From NCBI GenBank assembly GCA_026417275.1, contig JAOADO010000007.1, forward strand, positions 1-45,238: a DNA stretch of 45,238 nt, read 5' to 3'. Below the pieces are notes generated by a model. It searched no databases and was not told where the DNA came from. It saw nothing but the letters and a program-made list of their open reading frames with translations. A program made the translations under genes and the position numbers. Origin of the DNA: Verrucomicrobiia bacterium. Lineage in GTDB: Bacteria; Verrucomicrobiota; Verrucomicrobiae; Limisphaerales; JAKPVM01. Of the stretch, positions 15,320-22,413 are shown in pieces; the stretch's first letter is position 1; each line of letters starts with the position of its first letter.

Positions 15320-16687
15320 TTATTGTTTTAAAATGTCTTTGTTCATGTTCAGAGTGTTTTCGTCAGGATTTGTCTTTTTCTGAGCGAGCGCTTTGTACTT
15401 CTTTTGAGCCCACATTTGCCATTGGATTTGAATTTTATTGCGGAAGGCAGGATTTTTCCAATCCGAAGCGACGAGTTTTAGGGCTTCTTGTTCTGAGATT
15501 GGTACGGCGCCTAATATTTTTAATTCTTCTTTTTTGCACCCGCGCTCTATAACCGCTTTCCACGCTTCTTTTAATTCGGTATGGGTGTCAATGATAAGGG
15601 CTCCAATCATTGCAGGCATTATATCTCTTCTTGTTTTTGCCATTTTATTGTCATAAATAAAGTCCATCTTAAGGTCGAATGGAGAGAATTCGATGTTGCT
15701 GATTTCTTTATATTTTTTGTAGAAGTCTGGTCTGACGGACATTCGTTCGATTGAAAACTGTTGCGGTCCATCTGGATGTCCTTTGGGTAGAAACCATAAT
15801 TTTTGTCCATCTTCGCCAAGGACAAAATTTACGAAGCGTCTTGCGGTTTCAATGTTTGGCGCACCTTTTAAGATTGCGATGCCGTCCGGGTTTATAGCGG
15901 TAAAATCTTCTGGCAAGACAAAGGATAAATTTTCTTTTCCAGCCATTGCAATCTGCGTGAATGCGTAAAAGTCAATTGCAAAAGCATAAACCGTTTCGCC
16001 AAGTGTAACGTCTTTTGCTGTTGTGGAAGAGATACGGTCGAATTTTTTTGCGTTGCCGCCAATCATGGTAATTAATTGCCAGCCGTGTTCCCAGCCGTAA
16101 GCCTGAAGGATGGTTTCGAACATTGTGTTCATGGTTCCGCTGTTTCGCGGGTCTCCGACGCCAATCAATCCAAAAAGTTTTGGGTCAGATAAATCTTCCC
16201 AGCGTTTTATGAACGGCAATTCGCAGAGGCGCTGAACAAGCGTATTCTGGAGTATACCAAAACTGGAAAGGGCGGCGCCAAACCAGCAGTGGTTCGGGTC
16301 GTAAACTTCCACGCCACAGGCTTTTAAGGGGATTTTACTGATGATTTCTACGGGCGGGTCGTATCGCTGAACGAGTTTTTTATCCGCGAGGAACAGAAAC
16401 GGTTCCAATCCGCCGCCGAAAAAGACGTCAATTCCAATGCCGTCGGGTTTTCTTGAAAATTCGGAATCAACAAATTTTAAGGCATCGCTGGTGCCGCCAA
16501 CGTCGCGCCATTCCACTTCAGCAGGGATTTTATAATTTTTCTCATGCCATGCGCGGAACGCGCGTTTGAATTCAATCCTTATTGATTCATTATGTGGCGA
16601 AATTACTATTACCCGCGCCGATTCGGCTTTTAGCACGGCGCAGAACAAGCCGACGACTAAAATTATAAAAAATAATTTTAAATTCAC
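15320..16687 (-). CDS. Extracellular solute-binding protein of an ABC importer
   Basis: A 455-residue protein with an N-terminal signal peptide (hydrophobic LFFIILVVGLFCAVLKA, likely cleaved near residue 23), so it is periplasmic. The mature start VIVISPHNESIRIEFKRAF is the strand-helix opening of family 1 / iron-type binding proteins. Later segments (GIDVFFGGGLEPFLFLADKKL, LIGVGDPRNSGTMNTMFETIL, FVNFVLGEDGQKLW) match the same fold. At 455 residues it is longer than classical ferric-binding proteins of about 340. It forms a pair with the ATPase gene immediately downstream. The permease is missing, and just upstream of this gene the phage cassette begins on the other strand. Confidence 0.88.
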   Translation of the reverse strand: MNLKLFFIILVVGLFCAVLKAESARVIVISPHNESIRIEFKRAFRAWHEKNYKIPAEVEWRDVGGTSDALKFVDSEFSRKPDGIGIDVFFGGGLEPFLFLADKKLVQRYDPPVEIISKIPLKACGVEVYDPNHCWFGAALSSFGILQNTLVQRLCELPFIKRWEDLSDPKLFGLIGVGDPRNSGTMNTMFETILQAYGWEHGWQLITMIGGNAKKFDRISSTTAKDVTLGETVYAFAIDFYAFTQIAMAGKENLSFVLPEDFTAINPDGIAILKGAPNIETARRFVNFVLGEDGQKLWFLPKGHPDGPQQFSIERMSVRPDFYKKYKEISNIEFSPFDLKMDFIYDNKMAKTRRDIMPAMIGALIIDTHTELKEAWKAVIERGCKKEELKILGAVPISEQEALKLVASDWKNPAFRNKIQIQWQMWAQKKYKALAQKKTNPDENTLNMNKDILKQ

Positions 16688-16830
16688 TTTTTCTAAATTA
16701 ACGACAATGAGTGGTTAATTCAATAAAGTTCTTGAATTGGCTTATCAAGCAGTTGCGAACGATAATACAGGTTTAAATTTTAAAAAATCGTATCAACTTC
16801 TCACGGTGAGAATGAAAAGGGGGCAAAGGC

Positions 16831-17076
16831 GTGGAAATTTTTCTGTGTATGAAAACGATATTTGAGTTTTTAAAAGGAAAGAAGACCTACCTGGTCGCGG
16901 TGGCCGGGGCGGTGTATGCCGCGTTGATTGGACTTGGCGTTGTAGCAAGCTACGATTTTGTTTGGGGACTTCTCGGGTCTGGAGCGTTTGCGTTTCTGAG
17001 GGCTGGAGTAAAGTTACCTGAAGAACAAGTCAAGGGGGGTGATGATTCTGCTGTTGCGGATGGGGCGCACAGATAA
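16831..17076 (+). CDS. Holin-like small membrane protein of phage origin
   Basis: An 81-residue protein with a short amphipathic N-terminus (KTIFEFLKGKKTYLV) and two closely spaced hydrophobic segments (about 20-36 and 41-58) ending FLRAGVK. A charged tail follows. The pattern 'FLKGKKTY...AF-RAG' is common in small phage and prophage membrane proteins annotated as holins. I choose the GTG start at 16831 because AAGGGGG lies 7 bases upstream. An in-frame ATG at 16849 has no comparable ribosome site. It is the first gene of the + strand cassette running to the terminase. Function as a holin is inferred from topology and context. Confidence 0.6.
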   Translation: MEIFLCMKTIFEFLKGKKTYLVAVAGAVYAALIGLGVVASYDFVWGLLGSGAFAFLRAGVKLPEEQVKGGDDSAVADGAHR

Positions 17077-17087
17077 CCAGACGAGTT

Positions 17088-17378
17088 ATGCTAAAGATTT
17101 TGTTCTGGTTTTTAGGCAATCTGGTTGATGTGCTTAAGATTCTGCTTAACCGCAGGATAAATCCAAGCAGGGGACAGAGAGAGGAGGAAGTTCACTATGA
17201 AATGGGTAAAATTCAAAGGGAAATTATCCGTGCCCGCAATGCGGGCGATGATGCTGGCGCCGATGCTTTGCTTCGTCGGTTGCGCTGGCACGGCAAAGAT
17301 ATATCCGTCAATTCAAGCCAGCCCCGGCGGCAATGCGGTGATTGCAACACTGCCGACGGGATGCGAAATACGGATTAA
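17088..17378 (+). CDS. Small membrane protein, possible inner-membrane spanin overlapping the lipoprotein gene
   Basis: Tentative 96-residue gene. It begins 11 bases after the holin-like gene, without a clear Shine-Dalgarno, so it would depend on coupling. The first ~20 residues form a hydrophobic anchor (LKILFWFLGNLVDVLKILL). A basic and then charged helical part follows (EMGKIQREIIRARNAGDDA, then LLRRLRW). From 17197 onward it overlaps the lipoprotein gene in another frame (offset +1). A membrane-anchored helical protein with an overlapping lipoprotein gene is the classic Rz/Rz1 spanin arrangement. The last ~25 residues look like non-selected coding, so the overlap might be accidental. Confidence 0.4.
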   Translation: MLKILFWFLGNLVDVLKILLNRRINPSRGQREEEVHYEMGKIQREIIRARNAGDDAGADALLRRLRWHGKDISVNSSQPRRQCGDCNTADGMRNTD

Positions 17379-17613
17379 AGAGAACGCCGAACGAGTTGCT
17401 CAGGCATTTGCAAACGAAGTCGAAATTATTTCGACAAATAGCGGGGGGGCGTTGGTTTTAAAAACTATAAGAGCCGTTAAAATTGCAACGGAAGGCTATA
17501 TTGCCGAGCGCGACCAGAGGGAGGTTGGATACATCGAGGAGATTCTGAATCTCAAAATGTTGTTGCAGGATTGTGTTCAGACCAAACAGACGGGAGGGGG
17601 TTATGGGAAATAA
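17197..17613 (+). CDS. Small predicted lipoprotein of the phage cassette (possible outer-membrane spanin)
   Basis: A 138-residue protein with a basic start, a hydrophobic segment (about 10-28) and a lipobox-like FVGC, with Cys29 as the acylation site. The mature part is soluble and helical, with no domain I recognise. The start is well supported: AGGAGG at 17182-17187 sits 9 bases before the ATG. The reading frame overlaps the preceding small membrane protein and, by 11 bases, the next gene. In phage lysis modules such lipoproteins act as outer-membrane spanins. That role is inferred from position and topology. Confidence 0.65.
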   Translation: MKWVKFKGKLSVPAMRAMMLAPMLCFVGCAGTAKIYPSIQASPGGNAVIATLPTGCEIRIKENAERVAQAFANEVEIISTNSGGALVLKTIRAVKIATEGYIAERDQREVGYIEEILNLKMLLQDCVQTKQTGGGYGK

Positions 17614-17953
17614 TTTTCCAGCGTCGGTTGATTTTGCCGGATGGGTAGGATGTCTGGCGTTTTTTGTGATGTTTTTAAACGGGATTTTAAAACTTGCCGA
17701 CAGGGCGCGCGGTAAACCGCCGCAACCACCGAATGCGGCGCTCGGTGCGGATTTTCAGGCGTTGAGTCAACGCGTTGGTAAACTTGAAATTCAGGTGGAA
17801 ACAATTCGAATGGAGATGAAAAATGACCGCGACACACTGATGCGTGCTGGTGAGGAGCGGGCTATAAAAATCAACGACCGCATAAACGCTCTTGGCGAGC
17901 GGCTAATCGCCGCTGTGGCTGAACTGCGCGGAGAGTTAAAGCGACTTCCATAA
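17603..17953 (+). CDS. Single-pass membrane coiled-coil protein of a Mu-like phage late region
   Basis: A 116-residue protein with one transmembrane segment (about residues 9-31: FAGWVGCLAFFVMFLNGILKL), a Pro-rich linker, then a heptad-rich charged helix (ALSQRVGKLEIQVETIRMEMK and ALGERLIAAVAELRGELKRL). This layout resembles the small DUF2730-type proteins upstream of the terminase in Mu-like phages. I choose the ATG at 17603 because GGGAGGGGG directly precedes it. A longer frame from 17573 lacks such a site. It overlaps the lipoprotein gene by 11 bases. Exact function is unknown. Confidence 0.6.
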   Translation: MGNNFPASVDFAGWVGCLAFFVMFLNGILKLADRARGKPPQPPNAALGADFQALSQRVGKLEIQVETIRMEMKNDRDTLMRAGEERAIKINDRINALGERLIAAVAELRGELKRLP

Positions 17954-17981
17954 ACCACAGTAATATAAAAGGAGGATAGTT

Positions 17982-18221
17982 ATGACGTTGAGAAAGTCCA
18001 TATTAATAGCGCTGGATAATGTGTATCCGCTGCTTTTGCCAGAAAAATCTCTGCATGTGGATGTAAATTGTTTGCTTGAAGAACCAGCCACTCTGAGCGA
18101 GTTACGTACGGAGCTGGCGGAGCTTGAGGCGTTAAGATTTGTTTCTGGAATGCGCGGTTTGGATGGCATTCTTAAGTGGCGGCTCACAGACAATGGGAAA
18201 GCGGAATTGTTGTCCAATTAA
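17982..18221 (+). CDS. Small winged-helix-like phage protein
   Basis: A 79-residue protein preceded by a strong GGAGG a few bases before the ATG. The sequence shows a helix, a TLSELRTELAELEALRFV recognition-like helix, and a C-terminal LKWRLTDNGKAELL strand-turn-helix. This is the usual ending of small winged-helix proteins. Mu-like phages carry a protein of this kind just before the terminase small subunit. It ends six bases before the next gene. DNA binding is an inference from shape. Confidence 0.55.
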   Translation: MTLRKSILIALDNVYPLLLPEKSLHVDVNCLLEEPATLSELRTELAELEALRFVSGMRGLDGILKWRLTDNGKAELLSN

Positions 18222-18227
18222 GAGCTT

Positions 18228-18734
18228 ATGAAAGACCATGTATCGGGAGACGAAGCAGAAAGTGCACGGCGGAGGCAGACGCGGCGGATTGCGCCTGAAC
18301 AGGAGGAGAAATTATTGGAATGGCTTTGTGATGGTCTTGATATAAGAACCGCGCAAATGTTGTTCAAACAGGAGTTCAAACAAGCAATCGCGGCGGAATC
18401 AATTGTTAGTTTGTGGAAGAAACATTCTGCAAGACTTCATCTGGAGCGGCGAAAGCGTTTTGCGCAAATTGCGTCTGAAATTGTTGAAAACACGCTTGTC
18501 GGAGAAGAAGCGCTGGATGCCGCCAACGCTTATTTGTTAAAACAAACGCTGTTTGAATGTCTGATTGAGCCTGAAAAAGATTCAAAACAGATTGAAATCC
18601 TTGTCAAAGCTATAAAGTCTCTTGCATTGGCGTGCGATGATAAAACCAGAACGGAGAATGCGGCTGAGAAGGGGGGTGAGGGGTTGACGGAGAAAACTCT
18701 GGAAGAGATTGAGGAGATGATAAAAATACTCTGA
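18228..18734 (+). CDS. Terminase small subunit-like protein (Mu gp27/DUF3486 type)
   Basis: A 168-residue all-helical protein. The N-terminus is basic (ARRRQTRRI) and followed by a helix-turn-helix-like region (EEKLLEWLCDGLDIRTAQMLF...AAESIVSLWKKHS). A central helical segment and an acidic C-terminus (TEKTLEEIEEMIKIL) complete it. This matches the make-up of DUF3486 proteins, the likely DNA-recognising terminase subunit of Mu-like phages. It lies directly upstream of the large subunit, as expected. No metal-binding or enzymatic motif is visible. Confidence 0.65.
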   Translation: MKDHVSGDEAESARRRQTRRIAPEQEEKLLEWLCDGLDIRTAQMLFKQEFKQAIAAESIVSLWKKHSARLHLERRKRFAQIASEIVENTLVGEEALDAANAYLLKQTLFECLIEPEKDSKQIEILVKAIKSLALACDDKTRTENAAEKGGEGLTEKTLEEIEEMIKIL

Positions 18735-18757
18735 TTTGTGGATAAGGAGATTTTGAT

Positions 18758-20125
18758 ATGCGCATTTGCCGCGCAAAGATAAAACCGCATAATGACAAAT
18801 TGTTATTGCCGTATCAGGAGAAATGGGTGCGCGACGGTTCGCGGCTCAAGATTGCTGAGAAATCGCGTCAGATTGGCTGGACGTGGGCTACAGCGTATAG
18901 TCTTGTTCGCAGAAAATGTCGACGCGGGGAAAGGCTTGACGCATGGGTTTCGAGTCGCGATGAAATGCAGGCGCGTTTGTTTCTTGAGGACTGTCGAGCG
19001 TTTGCGAAAATTCTCAATGTTGCGGCTGGCGACTTTAATTGCGAGGTCATTATTGACAAACGCGGTAACGCATACACGCTTGGGTTTGCAAATGGCAGGC
19101 GGATACACTCTTTATCATCAAACCCAGACGCACAGGCTGGAAAACGCGGCGACCGTGTTCTGGATGAATTTGCCCTGAATCCAGACCCGCGCCGTCTCTA
19201 CGCAATTGCTTATCCCGGGATAACATGGGGAGGTTCTCTGGAGATTTTTTCAACCCATAGAGGGGGCGAGAATTTTTTTAACCAGCTTATTCAGGAGATA
19301 AAATATAAGGGAAATCCAAAGGGATTTTCGCTTCATTCTGTGTCGCTTGAGGAAGCGCTTAAGCAGGGTTTTTTGTATAAACTCCAGCAAAGACTTCCGC
19401 CAGACGATCCGCGACAGCAGATGGATGAAGGCGATTATTTCAATTTCATAAAATCAGGTTGTCCAGACGAAGAGACTTTTCTTCAGGAATATTGTTGCGT
19501 TCCATGCGATGATAGGAATGATTTTCTTGGATTTGCGCTTATTGACTCGTGCAAATATCAGGCAAATGAAAAGTGGAAGATGCAATCCGCCGATTTTAGG
19601 AACGAAAACACTGAACTTTATATTGGTGTGGATGTTGGGCGAGAGCACGACAACACTGTCATCTGGGTGCTTGAATATTGCGGTGATGTTTTTTACACAA
19701 GGAATGTTGATGTTCTTAAACAAGTTTCATTTGCCGAACAGGAAGAGATTTTGTATGAGTGGCTGAGATTGCCACAAACGCGTCGTTGTTGCATAGACCG
19801 CAACGGGGTGGGGCTTCAATTTACGGAGCGGGCAAAAAGGCAATTCGGGGCATACAGAGTCGAAGGTGTTCATTTTACTGCTCAGATAAAGGAGCATCTT
19901 GCGTATGCGCTCAAGGTTGTATTTGAAACGCGCCGAATAAGAATACCAGACGAGCGCGCTATTGTATCAGACCTGCGGAGTTTAAAAAGAACAGTGTCTG
20001 TTGCCGGCAACATGCGTTTCGATGCTGAACGCAATGAACATGGACACGCTGATAGATTCTGGGCTCTTGCCCTTGCGATACATGCTCGAAAAGACATTCA
20101 AGCCCCAACTATCCACATTGTTTAA
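18758..20125 (+). CDS. Phage terminase large subunit (Mu gp28-like)
   Basis: DNA-packaging motor: an ATPase that loads DNA into a procapsid, plus a nuclease that cuts it. In the 455-residue protein the ATPase motif is AEKSRQIGWTW (33-43), with the lysine (K35) before the loop, as in lambda gpA-type terminases. The Walker B-like RVLDEF is at 132-137. The C-terminal RNase H-like nuclease has D291 in IGVDVGREHD, D346 in CIDRNGVG and D431 in HADRFWALALA. All key acids are present and the frame is intact. AAGGAG sits 8 bases upstream of the ATG. It is somewhat shorter than Mu gp28. No portal or capsid gene follows; the next gene is a bacterial secreted propeller protein. Confidence 0.85.
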   Translation: MRICRAKIKPHNDKLLLPYQEKWVRDGSRLKIAEKSRQIGWTWATAYSLVRRKCRRGERLDAWVSSRDEMQARLFLEDCRAFAKILNVAAGDFNCEVIIDKRGNAYTLGFANGRRIHSLSSNPDAQAGKRGDRVLDEFALNPDPRRLYAIAYPGITWGGSLEIFSTHRGGENFFNQLIQEIKYKGNPKGFSLHSVSLEEALKQGFLYKLQQRLPPDDPRQQMDEGDYFNFIKSGCPDEETFLQEYCCVPCDDRNDFLGFALIDSCKYQANEKWKMQSADFRNENTELYIGVDVGREHDNTVIWVLEYCGDVFYTRNVDVLKQVSFAEQEEILYEWLRLPQTRRCCIDRNGVGLQFTERAKRQFGAYRVEGVHFTAQIKEHLAYALKVVFETRRIRIPDERAIVSDLRSLKRTVSVAGNMRFDAERNEHGHADRFWALALAIHARKDIQAPTIHIV

Positions 20126-20221
20126 ATTCTGAGGAAACAAATTCGCTCCTTTTTATCTCTTGTTAAAAATAATGTTTGTATTTAACTTTTTAAGCAAAAA
20201 GATACGAAGTAAGGGTTTATA

Positions 20222-21532
20222 ATGAATGTGTTAATCGGAATACTGGTTGCATTTATATGTTATGTTTTATGTCCTGCGTTGTCGGCGCAGGAGACTAACT
20301 GGACGCAATTTCGTGGACCGCGCGGCGACGGCGTAGCGGTTTCGAAAAAGATTCCCGTAAAATGGAGTGAAAGCGAAAATGTAAAATGGAAAGTGCCAAT
20401 TGCAGGCAAGGCATGGTCTTCGCCCGTTGTATGGGGTAATCAAATATGGCTTTCATCCGCAGATGAGGATGGCAGGCGGCTTGAGGCGCTTTGTATAGAC
20501 GCAAACAGCGGGAAAACAATTTTTGAGATAAAATTGTTTGACGTTGAGAAGCCGCAGGCAATACACAAGTTTAATTCGTATGCTTCGCCGACGCCGGTTA
20601 TTGAAGAGGGGAGGGTATACATAACTTTTGGGGCGGCTGGAACCGCTTGCATTGACACAAAATCTGGAAAAGTTTTATGGACGCGAAGGGATTTGGAATG
20701 CAACCACTATCGTGGCGCTGGTTCGTCCCCAATTTTATATAGAGACACGCTCATCATGCATTTTGACGGGAGTGATTTTCAATATCTTGTGGCGCTTGAT
20801 AAAACGAACGGGAAAACAGTATGGAAGGTGAATCGTTCAATAGATTATAAAGACCTCGGGGCAGACGGCAAACCCGTGAGCGAAGGGGATTTTAGAAAGG
20901 CGTTTGCAACACCACACGTGGCTGAGATAGATGGTATCCCGACTTTAATAAGCCAGGGTTCAAAAGCCATTTATGCTTACGATGCACGAACAGGAGAAGA
21001 AATCTGGCGAGTGGAGGAACGTTCAAATTATTCGGCAAGCAATCGTCCTCTGTTCAAAGACGGGGTAATTTATTGTACAAGCGGTTGGTCGAGCGGACAG
21101 TTGTTGGCAATCATTCCCGGGAAAAAGGGAGAGGTGATTGACGCTAATAATCCCGCGACATTTAAAGATACTCAATTAAAAATCTTATGGGGCGTAAAAC
21201 GGAACGTCCCGAAAAAACCTGGTTTGATTGTTTATGGCGGGTTGGTGTTCGGTATTGACGATTCGGGCATTGCCTCATGTCTGGATTCAAAAACGGGGCA
21301 GGAACGTTGGCGAGAACGAATTGGCGGCAACTATTCTGCCTCACCAATTTTTGCGGACGGCAAAATATACTTCTTCAGTGAAGAGGGGAAAACAACTGTT
21401 ATATCTGCATCCGATAAGTTTGAAGTAATCGGGACGAATCAACTCGATGGGGGGTTCATGGCATCTGCTGCAGTGGTTGGCAATGCCTTAATACTTAGAA
21501 CAAAGACGCATCTTTATAGAATCGAGGAATAG
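20222..21532 (+). CDS. Secreted PQQ-binding-like beta-propeller repeat protein
   Basis: A 436-residue protein with a signal peptide (LIGILVAFICYVLCPALSA, likely cleaved near residue 22). The mature start NWTQFRGPRGDGVA is typical of the very numerous PQQ-like propeller proteins of Planctomycetes and Verrucomicrobia. Repeated blade motifs follow: ACIDTKSGKVLWTRR, VALDKTNGKTVWKV, YAYDARTGEEIWRV, SCLDSKTGQERWRE. These are the 'D-x-x-T-G-x-x-x-W' tryptophan docking repeats. No dehydrogenase domain is attached, so it is probably a binding or scaffold protein rather than a quinoprotein enzyme. It is the first non-phage gene after the terminase. Confidence 0.88.
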   Translation: MNVLIGILVAFICYVLCPALSAQETNWTQFRGPRGDGVAVSKKIPVKWSESENVKWKVPIAGKAWSSPVVWGNQIWLSSADEDGRRLEALCIDANSGKTIFEIKLFDVEKPQAIHKFNSYASPTPVIEEGRVYITFGAAGTACIDTKSGKVLWTRRDLECNHYRGAGSSPILYRDTLIMHFDGSDFQYLVALDKTNGKTVWKVNRSIDYKDLGADGKPVSEGDFRKAFATPHVAEIDGIPTLISQGSKAIYAYDARTGEEIWRVEERSNYSASNRPLFKDGVIYCTSGWSSGQLLAIIPGKKGEVIDANNPATFKDTQLKILWGVKRNVPKKPGLIVYGGLVFGIDDSGIASCLDSKTGQERWRERIGGNYSASPIFADGKIYFFSEEGKTTVISASDKFEVIGTNQLDGGFMASAAVVGNALILRTKTHLYRIEE

Positions 21533-21696
21533 AAAATATTTAATTCCTGCCTTACCTGATTAAATGTCTTGCAGGTTAAAATGAGTTAGTGTGTGGGGAA
21601 ATCACGGTCAGGCGTGTTTTGGTGGGTGCATAATGTTGCATTTGAAAATTTTAAATCGGAAAATGCCGATGAGCCAGAAGCGACGCAACAGCGTTT

Positions 21697-22362
21697 ATGA
21701 AGATTAAAATTTTGAAATTTATAATTGCGATTTTGCTTTTGCCGTTTTGCGCTGGAGGATTAAGGACGCTCTGGTTTTTGACGCAGGCATTGGCAAGAGC
21801 GGACATGGTGTGGGTTCCTATTGTTGCTGGTTTTGCCGCATGGCTGGTAATTTATGCATTGTTGCCAAAACCGATGCGGGTGTATATTTTCGGTCATGAA
21901 TTGACTCACGCGTTCTGGACGGTGGTGTTTGGCGGGAAGGTAAAAGGTTTTAAGGCTTCGGCAAAGGGAGGTCATGTTGTGGTCACAAAAAGTAATTTTA
22001 TAACTTATTTAGCGCCGTATTTTTTCCCGATTTATGCCATCCTTGTATGCGCGATTTATGCGGTTGCTTCCGTGTTTTTGGAGATTCAGAATTTCAGGGC
22101 GATATTTCATCTTTTGCTTGGTGCCGCGTATGCGTTTCACGTTACATTTACAATAAATGTTCTGCAAACCAAACAAACGGATATTTCGTCGCAGGGCAAG
22201 TTTTTTTCGTGGGTAATTATAGCGATTGGGAATTTTGCTGTTCTAATTATTGGTATACCGCTTTTGAGCGGATTCAGCGTTTTGACTTCGCTGAAATTCT
22301 GGTTCTTAACTTCGATTCATTATTATGAAAGAATTTTCAGCGCATGTCGCACGGTATTATAA
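21697..22362 (+). CDS. M50-like integral membrane metalloprotease homologue
   Basis: A 221-residue membrane protein with about five hydrophobic segments. The zinc motif HELTH (residues 67-71, in YIFGHELTHAFW) marks it as an M50/site-2-protease-like protein. Conserved-looking features downstream are GGKVKGF, a GGHVV turn, and LQTKQTDIS near residues 156-164, where D162 could be the third metal ligand. It is shorter than classical RseP/SpoIVFB proteases and has no PDZ or CBS domain. It might be a degenerate or specialised member. Neighbours are secreted carbohydrate-related proteins. No partner sigma/anti-sigma gene is nearby. Confidence 0.7.
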   Translation: MKIKILKFIIAILLLPFCAGGLRTLWFLTQALARADMVWVPIVAGFAAWLVIYALLPKPMRVYIFGHELTHAFWTVVFGGKVKGFKASAKGGHVVVTKSNFITYLAPYFFPIYAILVCAIYAVASVFLEIQNFRAIFHLLLGAAYAFHVTFTINVLQTKQTDISSQGKFFSWVIIAIGNFAVLIIGIPLLSGFSVLTSLKFWFLTSIHYYERIFSACRTVL

Positions 22363-22413
22363 CATTTTAAGGGAATTTTATTTTTATTGTCAGCAGAGGG
22401 AAAACTGTTTTAA

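Noticed and set aside
12023..18745. Further DnaA-box-like TGTGGATAA sequences at 12023-12031 and 18737-18745
   Set aside because: One is inside the ogg coding region and the other between terminase genes, neither at the skew switch; single nine-base matches are expected by chance in AT-rich DNA of this length.
10316..20125. Idea that the phage cassette integrated at tRNA-Asn
   Set aside because: No duplicate of the tRNA 3' end was found near the cassette, several housekeeping genes lie between them, and no integrase is present.
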